The position numbers and the translations under genes are program-made. Shown in pieces: positions 58,951-64,000 of a stretch of DNA of 64,000 bases; the stretch's first letter is position 1, and each line of letters starts with the position of its first letter. A model generated the notes under the pieces. The model did not search any database. It had not been told where the DNA came from and saw only the letters and a list, made by a program, of their open reading frames with translations. The stretch lies in NCBI RefSeq assembly GCF_036067295.1, contig NZ_CP107954.1, positions 6,014,001 through 6,078,000 of the forward strand, read 5' to 3'. The stretch comes from Kribbella sp. NBC_00382 (lineage in GTDB: Bacteria > Actinomycetota > Actinomycetes > Propionibacteriales > Kribbellaceae).

Positions 58951-60657
58951 GTGGAGGGGGGATCCACCCGGCTGGGCCGGCTGTTGCCGTGGACCTGGCC
59001 GGTACTGCTGGCCATGCTCATCACCGTGCCGCTGCTCGCTCCTGGGTACGTGGTCGGCTACGACATGGTGTTCGTGCCGGACCTCACGCTACGGCTTGAC
59101 CTGTTCGGAGTCACAACCGCCTTGCCGCGTGCCGTCCCCTCGGACGTACTGGTCGCGGTGCTGGACGAGGTGGCGGGCGGCCAGGTGCTCAACAAACTGG
59201 TGCTCATCGCGATCCCGCTCCTGAGTGGCCTGGGCCTGACCGCCCTGTGGCGGCACCTAGGCCTAGGCGGCCCGCTGGCCGGCGCTGCGGCCACGACGCT
59301 CTACGTGTGGAACCCGTTCGTCGCCGAGCGGTTCCACCTGGGCGCGTGGGCACTACTCCTCGGGTACGCCGCTCTGCCGTGGCTAGTGCGCGCTGCGCTC
59401 CGACTCCGTGAAGGCAAGGGCTTGCCAGGCTTCCTGCTCGCCGCCGCCGGATGCGCCCTGACCGCCTCGGGCGGAATCACCGGCCTACTGCTGGCAGCGC
59501 TGACCCTCCTGTGGCCAGGAGGGGACCGGCGCCTGACACGGCGTGCACTGCTCGGGGCAGCTCTCTTGAATGCCCCCTGGCTCGTCGCCGGGCTGGCGCG
59601 GAGTGCTCCCGCTATCTCGGACCCTGCCGCCGTTCCGGCCTTTGCGGCGCGGAACGAGGGGTACGGCGGCACTTTGCCGACCCTGCTCACCTTGGGTGGC
59701 GTCTGGAACGCGGACGTGGTTCCCGACAGCCGTGGCCAGTTGGTACCGGTCGTACTGGGGTTCCTGCTGCTGGTGGTTGCCGTCGTGGGCATGGTGATCT
59801 GGTGGCGGCAGGGGGAGCACCTTGTCCGGGTACTCGTGGTCGCAGCCGTCCTAGCCGTGGTGGTGGGGATGGCAGGCGTGGTGGCACCTGGGTTCATGGC
59901 TTGGGCGGTGCGAGAGGTGCCGGGGGCCGGCTTGTTCCGGGATGGCCAGCGGTACCTCGGTCCTCTGGTCCTGCTCGAGTCACTCGCCTTCGGCGTCGCG
60001 CTGGCCGCCGTACTCCGGGTTGTGCCGTTGAAGTGGGTAGTGGGCGCAACTGCCGCGCTGGTCCCGATCGCTGCGATGCCCTCGCTGGCTGGCGGTGACG
60101 GGCTCAAGGCAGCGCAGTACCCGGCTGACTGGGCGGAGGCCCGGCGCGTGCTCGCGAGCGACAAGGGGACGGGGGAGTTCATCCCATGGCCGTTCGAGTC
60201 CTACCGGGCGCCGGCCTGGAACGCCCGGCGCCCGGTGCTCGACCCGATGCCTCGCTACTTCTCCAGAGCCTCGATCGTCCCTGACGAGCTGATCGTCGAC
60301 GGCCGCCGACTGCCTGGGGAGGATCCCAGAGCAACAGCGATCGCGACGGCCCTGCGGGAGTCTGTCCGCGCCGGCGTCGACCCGACCGGCACTCTGCAGC
60401 AGCAAGGTGTCGGCTGGATCGTCGTCGACCGCGATGCCGGCGGCCCGTCGCCGCGTGACATGTCCCCACAACTCATCGAGGAGTTCAGCGGCCCGACGGT
60501 CACCGTCTTCCGCATCGCCGGAACCCCCACCCCGCAAGGCACTCGCCCCTGGGTCGTCATACTCGTCCTGGCCGCCTGGACCCTAGCTGGTGCTGTACTA
60601 GCGGCCGCCGCAGCAGGAGCAATCACAGAACTCCGCAGAGTCCGTTCCAAGCTCTAG
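58951..60657 (+). CDS. GT-C-like polytopic membrane protein
   Basis: A 568-residue protein with about eleven helices over residues 12-385, then a soluble domain and a last helix (WVVILVLAAWTLAGAVLAAA). The pattern with an early extracytoplasmic loop holding acidic residues (YDMVFVPDLTLRLD), FRDGQRYLGPL and a C-terminal soluble domain resembles GT-C polyprenyl-sugar transferases and the AftD-type protein at 62890, to which it may be a partner. Activity is not proven. GTG 58951 is preceded by GGAGG. Confidence 0.65.
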   Translation: MEGGSTRLGRLLPWTWPVLLAMLITVPLLAPGYVVGYDMVFVPDLTLRLDLFGVTTALPRAVPSDVLVAVLDEVAGGQVLNKLVLIAIPLLSGLGLTALWRHLGLGGPLAGAAATTLYVWNPFVAERFHLGAWALLLGYAALPWLVRAALRLREGKGLPGFLLAAAGCALTASGGITGLLLAALTLLWPGGDRRLTRRALLGAALLNAPWLVAGLARSAPAISDPAAVPAFAARNEGYGGTLPTLLTLGGVWNADVVPDSRGQLVPVVLGFLLLVVAVVGMVIWWRQGEHLVRVLVVAAVLAVVVGMAGVVAPGFMAWAVREVPGAGLFRDGQRYLGPLVLLESLAFGVALAAVLRVVPLKWVVGATAALVPIAAMPSLAGGDGLKAAQYPADWAEARRVLASDKGTGEFIPWPFESYRAPAWNARRPVLDPMPRYFSRASIVPDELIVDGRRLPGEDPRATAIATALRESVRAGVDPTGTLQQQGVGWIVVDRDAGGPSPRDMSPQLIEEFSGPTVTVFRIAGTPTPQGTRPWVVILVLAAWTLAGAVLAAAAAGAITELRRVRSKL

Positions 60658-60715
60658 CGAAGTTACTAGCCGGTTGTTACCATCCGGTTTACTTGTCTAG
60701 GAGGGGACACGCTTC

Positions 60716-60883
60716 ATGGGAACTCTGATTGGTGCTGTGTTGGCGATCATCGCCGGCATGGCCGTCTCGACCGCCGCTGTCGTCGGGGTAGTGCAGACGG
60801 TGAAGGACGAGCCGAAGGCGCCCGCTGGCCAGACCAGCACGGGCCAGGTGGACGTCCCGCTCGTCAACTACGGGGACAAGTAG
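60716..60883 (+). CDS. DUF2613 family small membrane protein
   Basis: A 55-residue gene with a strong AGGAGGGG before ATG 60716. It reads MGTLIGAVLAIIAGMAVSTA, one membrane helix, then VKDEPKAPAG and a C-terminal VPLVNYGDK. This is the actinobacterial DUF2613 pattern, often next to arabinogalactan-type glycosyltransferase genes. Function unknown. A terminator follows at 60898-60927. Confidence 0.83.
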   Translation: MGTLIGAVLAIIAGMAVSTAAVVGVVQTVKDEPKAPAGQTSTGQVDVPLVNYGDK

Positions 60884-60897
60884 CCAGTACTTCCAGC

Positions 60898-60927
60898 AAG
60901 GCCGGTCAGCGAACGCTGGCCGGCCTT
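60898..60927. terminator. bidirectional terminator
   Basis: A 14-bp stem (60898-60911 with 60914-60927, one G-T pair) with a 2-base gap, followed by TCT on the plus strand. It lies after the DUF2613 gene and contains the stop codon of the convergent GT4 gene. Confidence 0.75.
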
Positions 60928-62027
60928 TCTGCTGCCTCGACCTGGCCGGTGAGGACACGGTCGAACCCGCCGACCGTGGCCGACCAGGTGAAGTTGCCAG
61001 CTGACGCGAGCGCTCCTGCAGACAACCTGCGGCGGGTGGCCTCGTCCTGCAGCAGCGACAGGATGGCGGTGCCGAACTCGGCCTCGGAGTCCACCAGGAG
61101 CCCCGTGGCGTCGTGCTGCACCGACTCGGTCGGTCCGCCCGCACTGCGATAGGCGACAGTCGGTACTCCGTGCGCCGCGGCCTCGCCAACCACCAGCCCC
61201 CAGCCCTCCTTCAGGCTCGGCAGTGCGAGCACCCAGGCCTCGTCGTACGCAGCGTGCTTGTCGTCCTCGCTGACATGCCCACGGAGCTCGACCGCGTCCT
61301 GCAGTCCGCGCGACTCGACGTACGAGCGCAGTGAGTCCTCCCACCAACCAGACCCGACGACCAGCAGACGTGCGTCTGGCAGCACCTTGCGGGCCTCGGC
61401 GATGGCGTCCACTGCGTGCTCCACCTGCTTGTGCGGAACGATCCGCCCGACACAGACCACAGTCGGCGCAGCGGCCTGCGGTACCTGACGGGGAGGCGCA
61501 GGGTCGGTCCCGTTGTGGATCACGTCGATGCGCGCCCGATCCACACCGAGTGCCTGCAGTTCATCGCGCGACGCCGACGACACGGTGACGTAGCGGCAGT
61601 CGCTGTAGAGCCGGGGCGCCACGCGGGACTCAAGCCACCAACCGAGTCGCCCCTTCCAGCCCGGGTACACGACCTGCCATTGCTCCTCGTGTACGTGGTG
61701 GACGAGCACGACGACGCCGGTACGACGTACGAGGCGGGTAAAGAATGGCAGCCCGTTCTGCACGTCGATGACGTGGTCGGGCCGGTGCAGCAACGTGTAG
61801 AGCAGGCCGCGGAGGTAAACGGTCACTTTGCTGCCGCGGTACAGGTACCTGACGTCGTGACGGCGTGCCTCGCGCGGGCTGCCGGGGTAGGCCGCGCAGA
61901 GCATGGTGACCGACCAGCCCATCGCCGCAAGGCCTCTCGCGACCTCCTCCACACACCTCTCCGAACCGCCCCCCTCGGGGTTCGTCGTGTCCCGCCAGTT
62001 CAGCAACAGCACGGTCTTCTCGCGCAC
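60906..62027 (-). CDS. glycosyltransferase family 4
   Basis: A 373-residue GT-B enzyme. The N-terminal half has NWRDTTNPEGGGSERCVEEVARGL (acceptor side). The C-terminal half has VCVGRIVPHKQVEHAVDAI and the E-x7-E motif in LPSLKEGWGLVVGEAAAHG (nucleotide-sugar site), typical of retaining GT4 enzymes. Donor and acceptor are unknown; the context suggests envelope glycans. It starts at GTG 62027 and is divergent from the methyltransferase. Confidence 0.9.
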   Translation of the reverse strand: MREKTVLLLNWRDTTNPEGGGSERCVEEVARGLAAMGWSVTMLCAAYPGSPREARRHDVRYLYRGSKVTVYLRGLLYTLLHRPDHVIDVQNGLPFFTRLVRRTGVVVLVHHVHEEQWQVVYPGWKGRLGWWLESRVAPRLYSDCRYVTVSSASRDELQALGVDRARIDVIHNGTDPAPPRQVPQAAAPTVVCVGRIVPHKQVEHAVDAIAEARKVLPDARLLVVGSGWWEDSLRSYVESRGLQDAVELRGHVSEDDKHAAYDEAWVLALPSLKEGWGLVVGEAAAHGVPTVAYRSAGGPTESVQHDATGLLVDSEAEFGTAILSLLQDEATRRRLSAGALASAGNFTWSATVGGFDRVLTGQVEAAERPASVR

Positions 62028-62121
62028 GTGTAGGGCCCCACCTTCCGCTAGTCCGCCCCCGCGGATGAGGCCGCGAGGTTACCAGGGAGTAACGATGTCC
62101 GCCAGAGGTCGCGATATCGGT

Positions 62122-62127
62122 TAGGGT
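62122..62127 (+). promoter_or_regulatory. -10 box TAGGGT before the methyltransferase
   Basis: TAGGGT ends 7 nt before GTG 62135 with no ribosome-binding site between. Confidence 0.5.
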
Positions 62128-62134
62128 CCGGCCT

Positions 62135-62893
62135 GTGTCCGAAGCGATTCCGAGCCCTGTGACCACCGTCGGCTGGACGGCCGATCTCGGCCGCGCCGTG
62201 CGGTTGTTCAAGGCGTTCGGGGTCGAGCAGACCGACCCCGACCGGTTCTACGGAACGCTCGCCGCCGACTCGGTCGGCCAGCTCTCGGCGTACGCCGATC
62301 TGCGCGGCGCGCGGATGCTCGACGTCGGTGGCGGTCCCGGCTATTTCGCCGACGCCTTCCGCGCCGCGGGTGCGACCTACTACGCGATCGACTCCGACCT
62401 CGGCGAGCTGAGCGGACGCGGCGAGCCGGTGCCCGGCACCGTCCTGGGCAGCGGGATGGCGTTGCCGATCGGTGACGGACAGATCGACATCTGTTTCTCG
62501 TCGAACGTCCTCGAGCACGTGCCGGACCCGTGGCTGATGGCCGACGAGATGGTCCGTGTCACCAAGCCGGGCGGCACGATCTTCTTGTCCTACACCGGCT
62601 GGTGGGGACCGCACGGCGGCCACGAGACGGCCCCCTGGCACTTCCTCGGCGGTCATCGCGCAGCGCGGCGTTACGAACGCCGGTTGGGCAAGCCGCCGAA
62701 GAACAAGTTCGGTGAGTCGCTCTTCCCGATCACCGTCGCCGGCGGGTTGCGCTGGGCGCGCTCGTGCCGCGACGCGGAGCTGGTGGCCGCGTTCCCGCGG
62801 TACCACCCGCGCTGGGCGTACGGCGTACTGGCGGTGCCCGGAGTGCGGGAGTTCGCGACCTGGAACCTCGTCGTGGTGCTCCGGCGCCGATGA
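62135..62893 (+). CDS. class I SAM-dependent methyltransferase
   Basis: A 252-residue enzyme. The SAM-binding motif I is MLDVGGGPGYFADAF (about 66-80), followed by YYAIDSDLGEL and FSSNVLEHVPDPW. After the methyltransferase core comes an insert (WWGPHGGHETAPWHFLGG) typical of envelope-glycan or glycolipid methyltransferases in actinobacteria. It overlaps the AftD-like gene by 4 bp (ATGA), which ties it to the arabinan machinery. Confidence 0.85.
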   Translation: MSEAIPSPVTTVGWTADLGRAVRLFKAFGVEQTDPDRFYGTLAADSVGQLSAYADLRGARMLDVGGGPGYFADAFRAAGATYYAIDSDLGELSGRGEPVPGTVLGSGMALPIGDGQIDICFSSNVLEHVPDPWLMADEMVRVTKPGGTIFLSYTGWWGPHGGHETAPWHFLGGHRAARRYERRLGKPPKNKFGESLFPITVAGGLRWARSCRDAELVAAFPRYHPRWAYGVLAVPGVREFATWNLVVVLRRR

Positions 62894-64000
62894 ACAAACC
62901 CGGCAACGAGAAGGTGATCTGGCGGACCCGGTTGGTGCTGGGCTGCTTGGTTCTGATCGCCCTGTGCTTCCATCAGGCGCCGGGCAAGATCGTCCCCGAC
63001 ACCAAGCTCGACCTGACCGCCGGACCCGGTCAGTTCCTGGCCCGTTCGCTCCACCTGTGGGATCCGCAGGGCGCGTTCGGCCAGCTGCAGAACCAGGCTT
63101 ACGGCTACCTGCTGCCGATGGGACCGTTCCACTGGCTGCTGGACGCGATGTCGGTACCAGGCTGGGTCACTCAGCGGCTGTGGTGGTCGCTGGTGATGTG
63201 CGTGGCCTTCCTCGGGGTCTGGAAGCTCTGCGGCGCACTGGGGTACGGCGTGCCGTGGGCGCGTTTCGCGGCCGCCATCTTCTACGCGTTGTCCCCGCGG
63301 ATGCTCGGCGAAGTAGCGGTCACCTCGATCGAGGTCTGGCCCCTGGCGATGGCCCCCTGGGTCCTGCTGCCACTGGTGACTCCCAAGGCGCGCTCCGGCT
63401 GGTGGCGGATCGGCTGGTCCGCGGTGGCGTTCGGACTGGTCGGGGGAGTGAATGCGGTGGCCACGGGGGCGACCCTGGTGCTCCCGGCCCTGTGGCTGCT
63501 CACCCGGCGGGTGGACAGGTCGAGCCTCAAGGTCGCGGCCGGCTGGTTCGGTTGCGTGCTGCTGGTCTCGTTGTGGTGGCTGATCCCGCTGGGGATCCTT
63601 GGCCGTTACAGTCCACCCTTCCTGGACTGGATCGAGAACGCCGCGATCACGACCAGCAAGGCGAGCCCCTTCGAGTCCTTCCGCGGTACGTCGCAGTGGC
63701 TGAACTACCTGCAGGCAGGAGACGGCCCGACCTGGCCAGCCGGTTGGCTGTTCGTCACCCAGCCGGCCCTGATCCTCACCTCCGCCGCTATCGCTCTGAT
63801 CGGACTGGTCGGTCTGGCGATGGGCACCCTGAAGCACCGGGGCTTCCTGCAGCTCTCACTGGCCGCTGGTCTGCTGCTGGTCACTCTTGGGCATGCAGGT
63901 ACGGCTGGCTCGCCATTCGCTCCCCAGCTGCAGGACCTGCTGGACGGGCCGCTGGCTGCACTCCGCAACACCCATAAGTTCGAGCTGGTTGTACGGCTGC
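62890..64000 (+). CDS. AftD-like alpha-(1-3)-arabinofuranosyltransferase, partial (3' end outside window)
   Basis: From ATG 62890 the frame stays open to the window end (370 codons). The sequence begins MNKPGNEKVIWRTRLVLG and then shows DTKLDLTAGPGQFLARSLHL, WDPQGAFGQLQNQAYGYLLP and MGPFHWLLDAM, which match the start of the AftD/DUF3367 family, followed by many membrane helices (FYALSPRMLGEVAVTSIEVW; LWWLIPLGILGRYSPPFLDW). AftD enzymes transfer arabinofuranose from a polyprenyl carrier outside the membrane; full-length members exceed 1000 residues, so most of the soluble part lies outside. In an organism without mycolic acids the acceptor may differ. Translationally coupled to the methyltransferase. 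Confidence 0.85.
   Translation, partial: MNKPGNEKVIWRTRLVLGCLVLIALCFHQAPGKIVPDTKLDLTAGPGQFLARSLHLWDPQGAFGQLQNQAYGYLLPMGPFHWLLDAMSVPGWVTQRLWWSLVMCVAFLGVWKLCGALGYGVPWARFAAAIFYALSPRMLGEVAVTSIEVWPLAMAPWVLLPLVTPKARSGWWRIGWSAVAFGLVGGVNAVATGATLVLPALWLLTRRVDRSSLKVAAGWFGCVLLVSLWWLIPLGILGRYSPPFLDWIENAAITTSKASPFESFRGTSQWLNYLQAGDGPTWPAGWLFVTQPALILTSAAIALIGLVGLAMGTLKHRGFLQLSLAAGLLLVTLGHAGTAGSPFAPQLQDLLDGPLAALRNTHKFELVVRL

Noticed and set aside
62556..63977. Long open frame on the plus strand (over 470 codons)
   Set aside because: Its composition is Arg/Gly-rich without any family pattern. It lies in another frame over the end of the methyltransferase gene and over the AftD-like gene, both of which have clear motifs and a coupled ATGA junction.

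Overview
The window is a high-GC (about 68-70 percent by eye) actinobacterial chromosome segment. Gene content and order suggest Propionibacteriales, with Kribbella or a close relative the most likely source; this placement rests on recall of gene order and protein style, not on a search. Supporting signs are the hisI-trpE-(Trp-associated membrane protein)-(HGxxPAAW protein)-trpC-trpB-trpA-lgt order, many GTG starts, frequent 4-base ATGA/GTGA overlaps, an ANTAR response regulator of PdtaR type, DUF2613, and an AftD-like arabinofuranosyltransferase. Coding density is very high. No stretch longer than 300 bases lacks a gene or tRNA.

Layout. 1-5636: partial acetyltransferase, D,D-carboxypeptidase, then a carbohydrate locus in which an RpiR-type regulator and a Tat-secreted helical glycosidase-like protein diverge from a secreted GH43 enzyme. 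5637-9372: low-complexity and palindromic DNA, then a membrane phosphodiesterase, an MBL-fold hydrolase and a DedA protein. 9396-13783: TIGR03085 protein and a heterodimeric ABC exporter with one degenerate ATPase site. 13934-17603: cysteine-free HesB-like protein, an AbiEi/DUF559 protein bracketed by related inverted repeats, an acetyltransferase and an M19 dipeptidase. 17692-26901: a long run with hisI, trpE, trpC, trpB, trpA, then SCO, MauE/DoxX and DsbA-like genes, lgt and a VIT1-type transporter. 26912-28542: two kinase-fold proteins. 28793-34782: gltBD. 34832-37899: metallophosphoesterase and pyruvate kinase. 37966-39921: a long palindrome and two paralogous HTH plus LAGLIDADG genes on either side of a tRNA gene. 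39946-46260: pdtaR-like regulator and a five-gene branched-chain amino-acid importer (livKHMGF). 46276-48267: a second copy of the palindrome, DUF554, GNAT and PaaI-type proteins. 48337-53809: polA, a MarR regulator with its ABC exporter, and a NUDIX protein. 53964-57618: sugar ABC importer without an ATPase. 57622-64000: envelope-glycan genes (flippase-like, GT-C-like, DUF2613, GT4, methyltransferase, AftD-like protein cut by the window end).

The most notable non-ordinary signals are: (i) paralogous homing-endonuclease-like genes flanking a tRNA with anticodon CAA but a short variable loop; (ii) two near-perfect 30-37 bp palindromes, both between convergent genes, sharing a core and differing by compensatory base changes; (iii) related inverted repeats immediately bracketing an AbiEi/DUF559 gene; (iv) a nested double palindrome at 5704-5784; (v) a recurrent TAnnnT box 6-9 nt before start codons, pointing to widespread leaderless transcription.
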